Positions 24,301-35,189 of a stretch of DNA of 64,000 nt are shown piece by piece (the stretch's first letter is position 1; each line of letters begins with the position of its first letter). Made by a program: the position numbers and the translations under genes. The stretch comes from Paguma larvata (Eukaryota > Chordata > Mammalia > Carnivora > Viverridae). The notes under the pieces were generated by a model. That model ran no database searches. It was not told the origin of the DNA and saw only the letters and a program-made list of their open reading frames with translations. The stretch is from contig CM057835.1 in NCBI GenBank assembly GCA_030068075.1, positions 24,582,930-24,646,929 on the forward strand, in the 5' to 3' direction.

Positions 24301-24470
24301 TAAAGCATAGGAATTAAAGGGGGATAGCCGGGTTCACACTAAGTTATTTATAAAGCCTTTATTTTATATTCGCTTTTTTAGAATACTTTCTCTGTCGTTA
24401 ATTGCGTGCAGAGATATCTGGTTAACTGAAACTTCCAAGAATTTTTTCATAGCTCCTTAATACTGACTTG
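21301..24470. other. DYM: Intron segment, no gene seen
   Basis: Mostly AT-rich unique-looking DNA. It has a T-run at 22118-22143 and an A-run with AAAG repeats at 22843-22870. No open frame here resembles a known protein. About 22900-23760 contains no obvious young repeat and could include conserved non-coding DNA, but I cannot test that. Confidence 0.5.
22118..22143. repeat. T(26) homopolymer
   Basis: An uninterrupted run of 26 T. No clear SINE or LINE body adjoins it on either side. Confidence 0.9.
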
Positions 24471-24479
24471 CTTAAAAAC

Positions 24480-24800
24480 TCCCCTTCCCCCTCCCTCCTC
24501 CCGACCGCGGTGGCCAGGGGAGTCTCCCGTGCCCGCTGTCCTGTGGCCCAGCACACAGGGCCCTTCAGAGCCTCGCTCTCGACTCTGGTCCTTGTTTCCC
24601 TGAGGGTCCCGCGCTCCGGGCTGCCGGCCCACCTCCACGCGGGCCGCCCGTGCCTGCTGTGTGCTGCCCCCGCCTCCTTCCCTTCCACCGCCCCGCACGC
24701 GTCTTCCTCTCGGATGAACTGCTCCCGCTTCGAGTCCCAGGGCAGGCTCTCCCCTCCCCGTGCGGCCCACCCCGGTTCTCCCAGGCAGCACCCTCACGGC
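24480..24800. other. GC-rich, CpG-containing block
   Basis: A C-rich stretch with many CpGs (for example CCGACCGCGG, GCACGCGTC, CCACGCGGGCCGCC) stands out against AT-rich flanks. It could be a small CpG island or a decayed repeat with retained CpGs. No promoter element or first exon was identified. Confidence 0.5.
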
Positions 24801-25249
24801 GGAAATTAACTTTTCCTCTCCACCTCTTGACTCCTTCTAGCTCTCCTCTCCGCCAAAACGCTGACCTCTCCTTTGGTCCTTCCGCTCTCCTTATCCCTTT
24901 CCCAACATTGGAGCAGAGCATCCGAAGGACTTACTCTCACCCAGTGCAAAGGGAGGGGTGTCTCCATGGCCTGGCATACTGAGGACCCCTCGGCCCAGGC
25001 TTTGGGGTGCAGAATGGGAAGGTGGGGGCTGCGCCTGCGCTTAGCCCTAAGCTCTCCCGGCTGATTGGTTCCCCTTTGTTTTGCATTGTTTCCACCGTCT
25101 ATGGAAATTTACATCTCAGAATTTATTCATTCACTTTATCCTTTACTAAACTTTCATCATCCTCACTTATAGTACACACAGCCTACAAATAACACGTTAT
25201 AATTTTTAAATGTGGTTTGACTGTTTCTTCCATCCGCAGCTGCTCCACC

Positions 25250-25570
25250 GTAAACACAACATTGCCAGGGCATCGATAGGCAAATACAGGTGTATAAGAC
25301 ACCAGCCCTGTCCTCAAAACAGCGTGTCGTGTGTCAGGAGAGAAAAGGCGCGGCTTGCAAAGATCTGTGCTGCGTGTCGAGTGAGCAGTACAGAAGTTCA
25401 GCTCTGGGGGAGGCCAGCGCAGGGAAGGGGGACGTCGCTGGGAAGGTTTTCAGGAGAAACCTGGACTTGGTCTTCTCTGTCTTGAAGGGATGGTGAGGTT
25501 TCCATGGGCTGAGATGAAAAGGAAATCCGGGCAGAGGAAATGTATAGGTGAGTGAAAGAGAGGACCCAGG
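25250..25570 (+). mobile_element. Ancient interspersed repeat (family uncertain)
   Basis: Parts such as 'accagccctgtcctcaaaaca' and 'gaaatccgggcagaggaaatg' match the same widespread old repeat type seen at 20690 and 60330. It is strongly diverged. Confidence 0.45.
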
Positions 25571-25671
25571 GCAAGTTGAGCTTTGTGTCCCACTGAAAAA
25601 ATAGGATTCTCCTAATTCCTGCCACCAGATTAATGTGGCTGGTGTTACTTAGTGGCACACTAATGTCATTA

Positions 25672-25899
25672 GACTAGCGGCTTTCAAACTTTTTTGACCA
25701 CCACCCACAGCAAAAAAGGCATCTTACGCACATTTCTGTACAACCAAAACAAAAGTTTCATGAAAGAGAAACGTTTCGTTTGTCCTTAGTAAATGTGACG
25801 AGCCCTGGTATTTCCTGTTTCTTTCCTTTTTTTTAATTGCCAGGCAGACCCATTAAATAATGGTCCACTATTTAGTGACTCAATTTTTGAAATAAGCAT
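25672..25899 (+). mobile_element. DNA-transposon-like (hAT type) relic
   Basis: It starts with 'agcggctttcaaacttttttgaccaccaccca', the terminal text typical of some non-autonomous hAT elements that announce a later 'cactg' end. The right end is cut by a CAN-SINE insertion. Confidence 0.45.
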
Positions 25900-25912
25900 T
25901 AGATCATTGGTT

Positions 25913-26115
25913 GTTTTGTTTTTGTTTTTTAAGTTTATTTTAATCTACTTAGCATGCATGCCAGCAGGGCAGGGGCAGAGAGAGAGAATCCCAAGCAGGC
26001 TCCGGATTATCAGCGCGGAGCCCGACTTGGGACTCCATCCCATGAACCAGGAGATCATGACCTGAGCCGAAGTCAGGAGTTCAACGTTTACCCAAGTGAC
26101 CCACCTAGGCGCCCC
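25913..26115 (-). mobile_element. CAN-SINE, antisense
   Basis: Antisense head '...acctaggcgccc'. Imperfect duplication TAGATCATTGGTT (25900) and TAGATCGTTGGTT (26116). Confidence 0.93.
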
Positions 26116-26124
26116 TAGATCGTT

Positions 26125-26315
26125 GGTTTTCAAAGCATAGCCCTCGTACCAGCAGCAGCCCCATCCCACAGGAACTTGTTACAAATGCGCGTTCTCGGGC
26201 CCCCAGAATTCCTGAAGTCGAAGCTCTGGGGCTGGGACCCAGCCGTCTGCGTTTTAACAGGCCCCAAAGGTGATGTCTGATGTTAGTTCAAGTGTGAAAA
26301 GCACAGCAATAGCTA
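26125..26315 (+). mobile_element. MER5-like element (hAT-Charlie relic)
   Basis: It carries the characteristic text 'ggttttcaaagcatag', 'aacttgttacaaatgcgcgttctcgggcccc', 'tctggggctgggacccagc' and 'gcgttttaacaggccc', in the order of MER5A. Confidence 0.88.
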
Positions 26316-26359
26316 ATTCCCCCCGGTGCACCGGCGACTCTCCACTCTTAGGACCTTTG

Positions 26360-26660
26360 TACCGGTTTCGCTTCCCTGTCTCAGCTGCTGTCTCCGATGT
26401 CCACATACCCACTTCGTGTAGTCACTCGCCCAAGTGACCAATCCCTGATTCCCTGAGGCCTACCCTGACCCCCGGTTTCAACGTTCACACTCCCCGTCTC
26501 CCTCATTCTGCTGTATTTTTTTCTTCCTTCACATTATCTATCACCTAGCATACTGTGTACTTATTTATTATTCTTCTCCCAGATAATAGAAGCTCCAGGA
26601 AGGCAGGGACATCACGTTTTGTTAATCTGAAGTATCTGAAAGTACATTGGCACCTCGGGG
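26360..26660 (+). mobile_element. LINE-2 3' end fragment
   Basis: L2-type tail: 'gaggcctaccctgacccc', a stretch like 'cattctgctgtattttt', and 'agaagctccaggaaggcagggacatc'. Confidence 0.8.
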
Positions 26661-28035
26661 CACTTCCATGTTTGCTGACTGGAAGGGAGGCAGGAAGAGA
26701 AGGGGGTCTGTTGGCCGCGGGGTGGTGGTCTGAGATGCTGCTTCAGGTGAACACTCTCCTTTGGAGAACAGCTCTCCAGAGACTTCTCGCAGGGCCCGCT
26801 TTCAGGCCAGAACACTATAGCAGAACAAAGGTCAAAGCAGAAGTCCTGGTCACCTTGTTGGAGCAGTGACATGTTTTAAGCCTATAACAGAATTCCACAC
26901 TCTGTATCCTGAGAGCTCCAAAGCCCTCATCTGACCTCCACTCCAGTGCACCCATCGATAGGAAACTGCCTATGCAGATCGACCTCACTGCGTTTTTAAT
27001 AGTGTCTCCTCTTGGCTGTTGCTTGTGCTGATTTCATTATAGTTCAAGCAGAGGAAACTATTCAGATAAGTGACCTCATTCTATTTCTGAATCTTTCTTG
27101 GAAAGGGAAGAACGCGGTGGAGCTCCCGGGCTCGTATGAAAACTACGGAGCCACTGCTTCTTTCTGGCCGATCTCTCTTCCCCAGGCTATGTAGAGCATG
27201 CATGTTCCCGGGTCCAGGCAAACACTGATAATAAACCACTCATGTTCTGACAGGGAAATCCGAGCTCCAGTGCCCAGCCCCGTCCCGCCAGCCAACAGTT
27301 AGCCTCTTCCTCGGATGCCATCTGCTGCTCGCTCAGAACTACCTTCATTGTTCCAATGGCCTCGTTTGACTTTTTGACTTAATTTTTTTTGTACTGTTTT
27401 CTCTCTTCTTTTTGGAATATTATCAGTTCCTTCTCACTTGCGGGTGGATTCTAGGAAGCACTGAGCGTAAGAGGTACAGGGCTGGGCTGGACTTGCCTCC
27501 TAAAGAAAAGGGATACTGGCTACCTTCCTCCTGAAGTTTCCCTGAACCCAGAATGATCTCTGCAGAAGTTTGAAAGTCAGAGTGGCTCTCCTTCCTGTTC
27601 TGAGCTTCCTGACCTTCTTGTCCAGTAAAGACAAAGATCAAGTCTTACTCACAAATTACTTTTGTCTCTCATGGAACAATAAACACAAGATCATGAGTGG
27701 TTCGGGGGACCGCTGCATCATGCTGACCAGCTGGTTGTTAGGACCGTTCGATCCCCGTGCGAGGCCTGTCTTAGGAAACACGTGATCTCGAGGGCTCATG
27801 CGCACACACACCCCGCCCCCCAACACACACACGTGCAGGATGTGGTTCTACCAGCTTTCCAAGTCACCAGTCTGCACGTGGGAAGGAAGCAAATGGGAGG
27901 TCTCAGCCAAGGAGAGTCGGTCCCTCAGGAGAATCCTTCAGAGCAGGTTTTCAGGGCAAGAACTGTAGAAGCACAAGAGAACTCGTGGTTGTTGGAATCC
28001 TTTCTGGATGCTCTCATGGAGGGACAGACCTGCTG
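26661..28035. other. DYM: Intron segment, no gene seen
   Basis: Mixed composition. A short CA-rich, C-rich tract lies at 27802-27832. No known protein, RNA or assignable repeat was seen. Confidence 0.5.
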
Positions 28036-28105
28036 TTCCGTTGATCTGAGTGTCTGTTTTTATGCCAGCACCGTCCTGTCTTGACGATTACAGCTTTGCG
28101 ATACT
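28036..28105 (-). mobile_element. Short LINE-1 ORF2 fragment, antisense
   Basis: 'gtctgtttttatgccagcaccgtcctgtcttgacgattacagctttg' closely parallels 10748-10798 of the large antisense L1 in this window. Only about 70 bp remain. Confidence 0.8.
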
Positions 28106-28164
28106 TCTGTTTCTCCTTCCATCAAGGTGAGGGTTCCAGGAGAATGCACACAGTCACAAAGAGC

Positions 28165-28315
28165 ACTGTTTTCAAATGCAGATTTCTGGGTCTCCCCTCA
28201 GATTCCGACTCAGTGGTTTGGGGATGAATTTGGGAATCTGTCATTTGAAATGGTTCTCTGCGTGGTCCGGGTGATTTGCCAGATTGAAGAACCATTATCG
28301 TATGGCCTGGTTTCC
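28165..28315 (+). mobile_element. MER5-like element fragment
   Basis: 'gcagatttctgggtctcccctcagattccgactcagtggtttgggg', followed by 'gggaatctgtcattt', follows the MER5 order in the opposite orientation to the copy at 26125. Confidence 0.7.
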
Positions 28316-28611
28316 TCCAAATCCTGCCCTCATAAAAACTAAGGAGACCATGGCTGGGGCTACCACTTAGCCTTGGTGGGGTCAGAGCGGTTTTATCTTC
28401 CTTTCCTGTAAAACACTGACAGCTCTTACATGATGAGCCATAAAGTAGAAGATTTCTTTTACATGTAACCCAGATAGAAGATACCACAGTTACTTTAAAT
28501 TAGACAAACAGCAAAAAATTAAAATCTGTGTTTTTTAAAATGTTGCATCTGCTCTTGAGTTCAACATAAATATCCCTCTTTTGGCTCTGTTTCCTTTGTC
28601 GTTTATTATCT

Positions 28612-28785
28612 GGTTCCATTTATTAAGCACTTGTTCTGTACCAGGTCCTCTGCTAGGTGGTTTTATTTGGTGTTCTTATTTAGTTTTCCCAACAACCGTA
28701 AGAAACACGAAGATAATTCACATTTTGCAAGTGAGGAAATGGGCTAAAGAGAATTTAATGGCTTGTCCACGTGCATTTCAGTTCA
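28612..28785 (+). mobile_element. MIR element
   Basis: 'tttattaagcacttgttctgtaccaggtcctctgctagg', then 'ttcacattttgcaagtgaggaaatgggctaaagag', is MIR text in order. Confidence 0.8.
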
Positions 28786-30955
28786 TCTCACCTTTGAGCC
28801 ATGAATTTCAGTTGTTCTTTCTTTTAAATCTTCAATTTTTGTCTCCTAACTCACAAACCGACTTGCCTATTAGATCAATTTGTTTAACCTAAAATATTCG
28901 TAGTACACCTACTTAAGTTCTTGGTTGCAACAGTATCTTAGTGTTGTAGAATAAACTTAAAATGTTCGAAATTAGACTCATCACTGCTCTATAGAGTACT
29001 CAAATATACAGGGAGTGTTTTCTCAAACGTAAGATTGAAATTGCACTAAACGTGCAACAACTTCATGTCATACTTGTAGAATAGCCATTCTTGAAAATAG
29101 TCTAACTCATGGTATTTAATGTCTTACATTATTTTCGTTTCATTAAACATATGGTAGATTTGTAAGCAGTTGATAGGATTTTTTTTCCTTCCTCATGGTG
29201 AATGAGAAATAGATTAAACGTAGTTTTCACTTGGTGATCCCAGAGCATAAATTTTAGTCTTTGTTTTCATTACTTTGTTTTCGAATATAGTCATGAAAAC
29301 TAGAACACAACTGAAAAGTGATAAGAATCTGATTTTTCTATAGTCAAAGAGTTTTTGCCAGTTCTCCAAACCACAGTTTCTAGTGATCAAGGGACACACG
29401 CACACGTTTGCCGTGCAAGGGCAGCAATGGAAAATGTTGATACTCTTCCACCGAAAAGGAAACGTTAATCTGTGTGGTTTTATCTTTAAATCTCTGCTAT
29501 TGGTTTTGATAGAATCGCTTTCATTGGTATAGACAGAAATTTGTGATTCACAAACTAACATTTCCTAAGGAGAGGTTCGACTCTGGTGGTTACGAAATTG
29601 AACGCGTACTCATTTTTCATCTGTCCCAGTGTCGACTTTTCCGTGGGGTTGACCGTAGGATAATTACTGAGATTGTTCCATTGCCTTTAGAGCTACTGTT
29701 CAAGTCATTTGCTATAATCCTCACAAAGTGTTTTGCAATGTTATTTATGACCAAAAAGAAAAGCCCCCTGATCGTTACAAAATTATTTCTTTTTATTGGT
29801 TATTAAGTGAAAGAATGAGTTATTTCTGAAGAAAGGATGACTAACGAATTATAGTCATTTGTTCTGTGGGTACTCTCAAGAGTACCAAAACTTTCTTTAT
29901 GGCGGCTTTCCATTTCTGGGGCAAGCTGGAAAGAGCAGTGATTGGTCCATGAGGAATCCCACTGAGGGTGCTGGCAAGCTTCCGGCCATACTCGCCGCAG
30001 TTTTCTTTGTACCGCATTTGTTGGTTTTCCGGGCCTCAAGGCCGTGAAAGCCTAGTTCTGTGAAGACTGTGAATACTGTCCATGCCTGTCAGTGAATTGG
30101 GGGCGACTGATGGACTGATGTAACAATTTCTGTCTTCCTGGCCATTCATCGCACGCAGGTTCCTTACAGGATTCGTGCCCGGGTGCTCTGAGGGCAGCGG
30201 GAAGTACCTTAGGCACCGCAGGGTAGTCGCAAGCAGCCCAGTCCATCTGGAAAATGTACAAGTAAGGGCTTCATCGCAAGCACAGCTAAATTTACGAATT
30301 TGTACAAATATTTCAGGGGTTTCCTACTCTCTGACCAATACAGTGCCGATTATTAGACTCTGAAGACCACTACCAGCAAGCGCTTCTTAAAAGAATCAAA
30401 TATGCAGAAACTCCAACATGAAAAAAAATAACAAATTATTGGCTAATTATTTGTGTCCAGAAAGGATCCGTGCTCATCAGAAAGATTTCTCCCGTGCTCT
30501 TTCAAACAGAAATGACCTTGTGATATTTAAAATAAGGAAACAATTTTTAAAAAACTCTTAAAGTCGGCTTTTCTTTGTCATTGGGTAAGTGAGACCTGAC
30601 CTGTGGTTTGGTCTCAAATTATATTCTTGCTCACTAGTCTTGGTGAGATTGGAAAGAACATGTTTTGTGCCCATTTTCAGAAGAATTTTGAATCAAAAGT
30701 ATAACTGGTTGGTGTTCGTCACGTGCAGCATGCAGTCAAGGTTCCGTTTACTCATGAAGCCACCCCCTTCTTTCCTTCTTAAACCGCGAACAGTAGCATG
30801 TGTAGGTGACTACATAAACTGTAGATGTGCACTTTAAAAGAATAATTACAAAGTGAATATCCATGGATTCACGATTCAGATCAAGACTTGGAGCATCGCC
30901 AACAGCCCAGAAAGCTCTAGAAATAAACACTGTCCTGACTTTGGAGGTGACAATC
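28786..30955. other. DYM: Intron segment, no feature recognised
   Basis: About 2.2 kb of AT-rich, apparently unique DNA with no SINE. It has no credible exon: open frames are short and unlike any family I know. Confidence 0.5.
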
Positions 30956-31290
30956 TTTATTCTTCATAATTTTGCCATCCACGTGTATATTCCCAAACGA
31001 CCTGGTTTCCCGTTTTTGAACTGTTCATACAATCACGCAGTCTGTTTTTCTTTGCACCTTCCTTCTTTCGCTCGACGTTGTTTATGAGAGACGGTTTTGT
31101 CGCTACATGCAGTTTGTTCCTTTCCATTGATGTATTAATATTATGTTGTGTGAATAGTCCATGGTTTATCCTTTCTGCCACTGGCAGGCGTGAGGTGATT
31201 TCCAGTTTAAGCTACTAAAAAACGTTCCCACGCTACCCCCTATACAAATATGTGCACATATGTAATCTCTCTCGTTTCACGTTTAGTCCC
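30956..31290 (-). mobile_element. Old LINE-1 3' region, antisense
   Basis: Order of landmarks: 'gaactgttcatacaatcacgcagt', 'cttctttcgctcgacgttg', 'tacatgcagtttgttcctttccattgatgtatta', 'gtccatggtttatcctttctgcc'. This is the antisense of the end of an old L1 ORF2. Confidence 0.75.
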
Positions 31291-31369
31291 TTGCTATGTT
31301 TTCTATGTTTATGTCGCCCAATGGCATCTGGCATTACTGCCTTGCACAGAACAGCCACCCGTCACATGT

Positions 31370-33493
31370 TACTGAAAGAATTAAGACAGCTTGGTCGAAA
31401 ATCAGCTTGAGAACACCTGCTTCTAGGTGTCATGGACTAAGGCCCCGTGTGACACCCCCTACAGAAATAGCTAGAAAGCCTGGACAAATAACACAATGTA
31501 CAGCTGTATTTAAGGCACTAGAGAGTGAGCAGAAGCACAGATTCCAACAGGAGTTCTCGCTTGTTGAGAGGAGGGGCATTGGAAGCTAGAGAGGTGGGCT
31601 TCGTGTCTTTGGCTTTCATAGCCTGGAGCTAATAAGCAGCCCCCACCCCTGGTAGTTTACTCCACGGGGGTGAGAGGTTCACAGGGAAGTACTTTGTTCT
31701 CCTGGGCTGAGGAACCACAGAAGGGAAGCTGGAAGAGCCTGAGTGCTGAGGAGAGTAGAGGAACCCCAGAAGGGAAAGAGCCTGAGGGGCAGTTCCCGAA
31801 CCGTGTCTGTCCCCGTCTCTGAGTGATCCTGAGCCGCATGTGGGAAACAGACTCCCAGCACCGCAACCCAAGACCAGAAGTCTGAGGGAAGACCAGACTT
31901 GCCGCCCCGAAGAAAGAGAAGAGTGCACAGAGGCAGGAAGACTCTGGCCGAGAACACTTTCACCTGGAGGATGGGGAATAACAAACTTACCTCCTGTCCC
32001 CGAGGCTTTTAGCCTGGGGCCACCTGCAGTGTGAGGCACACACAGAGCAGAAATGGGGTGTGAGGGCAAAGTTGTGACCTTTCTGTTCTGGAGAGCCAGA
32101 AGAGAGACGCAGGGAATCTACGAAGTCTAAAAATAGTGGAGGAACCCCAGGAGAAAAGGGGACCCTCAAGCGCATCTCCCCACGCCTCTGGAAAAGTTCG
32201 AGCCGCACGTCTGTAGACCGGACTGTAAGCAGCTCGGCTCGAGACAAAAGATCTGAACAAGAGACCAGAGTCCTACACCAGATCCGGAGTCTGCAGCCGA
32301 AGCCCAGACAAGACTCTCCACAACTTAATATTATTCAAGATGCAATCCAGAATTTCCCGACGTCCAAGGAACCAAGAAAATGGAGCACATTCTCTAAATA
32401 AAAGAAAATCAATTGAATTCAACCCCAAGATGAACCAGATGTCGGAACTAACAGACAAGGATTTTAAAGCAGTTACTATAACTCTCCTCCGTATTTTTAT
32501 TGCACAAAACATATTTTCAATCCATGAAAATCTCGGCAGAGGAATGAGAAGTCTCAGATGAGAAATAGTAACAATAAAAAAGAACCAAGGGGGGGAAAGA
32601 CAGCAGTTTGCACATACAAGATACTAGCACGCAGTCGGATAAACGCAGAGAATGCCACTTCACGGCGCGCTCGTGGCAGAAGTGCTGAAAGCCAGTGATA
32701 AAGACAAAGAGAAAAATATCATAGTACGTGCAGGAGCACAACAGCCCAATTGACGCCACTTCTTGTTAGAAACCGTAGTGTCTTAAAGACAATGGAACAA
32801 AATTTCCAAAGTATGAAAAACAATTGTCAACTCAGAATGCTATATCGATGACAAGATCATTCAGGAATGGAAACGAAATAAAGACATCACAAAGCAGAAG
32901 AAAACCAAGAGAACTTGCTCCCCGCACACTTGCATTATAAAAAGTGCTAAGGAAGTTCTTTAGGCTGAAGGGAAATGATTCCAGATGGAAACTCAGATTT
33001 CCGGAACAGAATGAGTACTTACCAGAAGGGGTGCCCTATCTGGGTAAACGCCAACGATCGCGGAAAGGTTAGGAGAGGATGGACGTGGTCCTACTGTGTG
33101 GTCTGTATTTTACAAGAAGTAGTAAATCGTTATCTGTAAGTTGACTGAGAAAAGGCAGAGATGTATATCGTAATCCCCAGGACGCTGTAAAATTGATACA
33201 AAAATGAATAGCCAAAAAGCCAACAGGAAAAACAGAAATGTAAAAAATATTCAAATGATTCGCCCCACCCCCACCAGGCAAGAAAGGAAGAGCAAAGGAA
33301 CAAAACAGAGGATTCAAATAGAAAACGGGAAATACGGTGGCGGACCCAAACCCAGTCACATCAAAAATTACATAAAATGTTCATGGCACTAAACACTCAT
33401 TAAAAGACAGGGAATGTCAGAACGAATAAAATAAGACCTAACTGTATACAGTCTGCAAAGTAAGTGCTTTACCTTTAAAGATATAGATAGGCT
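31370..33493 (+). mobile_element. Old, nearly complete LINE-1 (sense): probable 5' UTR, ORF1 remnant, inter-ORF region
   Basis: About 31630-32260 is GC-richer with internally repeated segments (GAGGAACC.CAG at 31709, 31758 and 32139; GAGCCGCA at 31831 and 32200), as in an L1 5' UTR. From about 32330 the text is L1 ORF1-like ('gacaaggattttaaagcag', 'tgaaaatctcggcagag'). At 32820-33000 there is 'actcagaatgctatatcgatg' and 'aagtgctaaggaagttctttaggctgaagg', typical of the end of ORF1. Frames are broken throughout. The 146-codon minus-strand open frame at 31629-32069 is a shadow of this GC-rich part. Confidence 0.7.
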
Positions 33494-33670
33494 GGGGCGC
33501 CTGGGAGGCTAGTCTGTTAAGCATCCAGCTTCGGCTCAGGTCATGATCTCACCATTCCCGAGTTTGAGCCCCACGTCGGGCTCTCTGCCAACAGCTCAGA
33601 GCCTGGAGCCTGCTTCAGATTCTGTGTCTTCCTCTCTCTCTGCTCCTCCCCTGCTTGTGCTCTGTTTCTC

Positions 33671-33702
<32 letters not shown>

Positions 33703-33729
33703 AAAATGAACATTGAAAAAAAAGATGTG
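33494..33729 (+). mobile_element. CAN-SINE, sense, inside old L1
   Basis: Head GGGGCGCCTGGGAGGCT. Duplication AAGATAYAGATAGGCT at 33478-33493 and 33730-33745, with one difference. Confidence 0.95.
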
Positions 33730-33745
33730 AAGATACAGATAGGCT

Positions 33746-34285
33746 GAGAGCAAATGACGGAGGGACAAAGAGGTGCCGTGCCAACAGTAAGCATAAGAAG
33801 GTTTTAGTGCCTGTGTTAATAGGAAGTAAGACAGATTTCACATGAAAACCTAGGACAAGAGGGAGGAATATTTCATAATGGTCCAAAGGACAATTCAGCA
33901 GGAGGACATAAGCAGTCGTAAATGTATAGGGACCAATAACAGAGCATCAAAACCATCCAGCAGAAAATTGGCAGAATTAAAGGGAGAGTGAGACAGTCCC
34001 ACTCTCATGGTGGGAGATTTCAACCTCCCAGTCTCAGCAGTTGGTAGAACAGAACAGAATCGACAAAGACGTGTGAGATCTGGAAAATACTGCCAGCCGC
34101 TTTGACTCGATGGATCTTCATGGGATGCCTCACCTCACAGGGGCAGAATCCACATTCTTTTTGAATGCATGCGGCACACTTAGACCAAGGCTGACCATAA
34201 TCTGAGCCCCAGAGCAAGCCGCAATAATTGTAAAAACACTAAAATCATCAAAGTTAAACGTGACGATTAGAAGTTAATAAAATGC
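33746..34285 (+). mobile_element. Old LINE-1 continuation, ORF2 endonuclease part
   Basis: Text such as 'accaataacagagcatcaaaaccatc', 'ggtgggagatttcaacctccc' and 'gaatgcatgcggcacac' corresponds to the start of L1 ORF2. It is not intact. A CAN-SINE follows and a 3' end piece continues after it, so most of ORF2 is deleted. Confidence 0.75.
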
Positions 34286-34436
34286 CAGGGCACCTGGGTG
34301 GCTCAGTCGGTTAAGTGTCCAACTCTTGGTTTTGGCTCAGATCAGGACCCCGTGGTCTCATGGGTTCAAGCCCCGTGTCAGGCTCTGTGCTGACAGTGTG
34401 GAGCCTGTTTGGGATTCTCTCTCTCTCCCTCTCCCT

Positions 34437-34483
<47 letters not shown>

Positions 34484-34572
34484 CCTTCACCTCCCCCTCT
34501 GCCCCTCCCCAATTCACGCTGTCTCTCTCTCACACCAAATAAATAAACTAAAAAAAAAATGTTTTTAAGGAA
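34286..34572 (+). mobile_element. CAN-SINE, sense, with long (CT)n
   Basis: Head 'gggcacctgggtggctcag'. Imperfect duplication TTAATAAAATGC (34274) and TTAACAAAATGC (34573). The CT tract expanded over 34416-34486. Confidence 0.93.
34416..34486. repeat. (CT)n microsatellite
   Basis: A CT/CCCT-rich run of about 70 bases inside the SINE, with a pure CT core at 34443-34480. Confidence 0.9.
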
Positions 34573-34584
34573 TTAACAAAATGC

Positions 34585-34855
34585 GGACAAAGGCAAAATT
34601 GTGACGAAAGCAGATCAGTGGCTGCCTTGGGCCAAGGGGAACAGGGTAAGTGCAGAGGGGCAAGAGGGGCTTCTTAGCGTGATGGGACCAGGCTGTGTCG
34701 TCATTGCAGTGATGCGTGAGTGCATCCAAATAGCAAAATTAGGCAAATTGAACCCTGAAACTAGTGAATGCTATCGTATGATAATCTCAATAAACACACA
34801 AGAAGGAAACAGTTTGGTCATTTTCACCTAACAGATGCCAGAGTTCGATTCAAAA
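34585..34855 (+). mobile_element. LINE-1 3' end fragment, sense
   Basis: 'gatcagtggctgccttgggcc' and 'gatgggaccaggctgtgtcgtc', ending 'atctcaataaacac', is the text of an old L1 3' end. It is probably the end of the L1 starting near 31370. Confidence 0.6.
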
Positions 34856-34867
34856 ATTTACCTGAAG

Positions 34868-34968
34868 GAGCGCCTGGCTGGCTTCTCCGTGGAGTGTGCA
34901 ACTCTTGATTCCCAGGCTGTAAGTTCGAGCCTCACATTGGATGTAGAGGTTACTTTAAAATAAAATTT
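34868..34968 (+). mobile_element. Short CAN-SINE variant, sense, split by a second SINE
   Basis: 'ggagcgcctggctggctt', 'tgtgcaactcttgattcccagg', 'taagttcgagcctcacattgg', 'atgtagaggttactttaaaataaaat' is the short CAN-SINE variant without the CT tract. Its A-rich end continues at 35159-35188 (AAAAATAAAATCTTT). Confidence 0.85.
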
Positions 34969-35158
34969 TTTTTTCAGTTTGTTTATTTTGAGAAAGAGAG
35001 AGAGCAGGAGAGGAACAGAGAGAGAGAGAGGATCCCAAGCAGGCTCCATACCAGCAGCGCTAAGCCCAACACGGGACTTGAACTCACAAACTGTGAGATC
35101 ATGACCTGAGCCAAAACCAAGAGTCGGGTATTTAACCGACTGAGCCACCCAGGCACCC
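34969..35158 (-). mobile_element. CAN-SINE, antisense, nested in the preceding SINE
   Basis: It has a T-rich left end, a GA tract and the antisense head 'cacccaggcaccc'. The host's AAAATAAAAT occurs on both sides, consistent with insertion into the A-rich tail of the sense SINE. Confidence 0.9.
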
Positions 35159-35189
35159 AAAAATAAAATCTTTAAAAAAAAAAATTGTA

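Noticed and set aside
24447..24921. Cluster of open frames on both strands in the GC-rich block
   Set aside because: Many simultaneous open frames on both strands are what a CpG-rich, stop-poor sequence produces. No start or splice logic is visible.
31629..32069. 146-codon minus-strand open frame
   Set aside because: It lies antisense to the GC-rich head of an old LINE-1, and its repeats explain the open frame.
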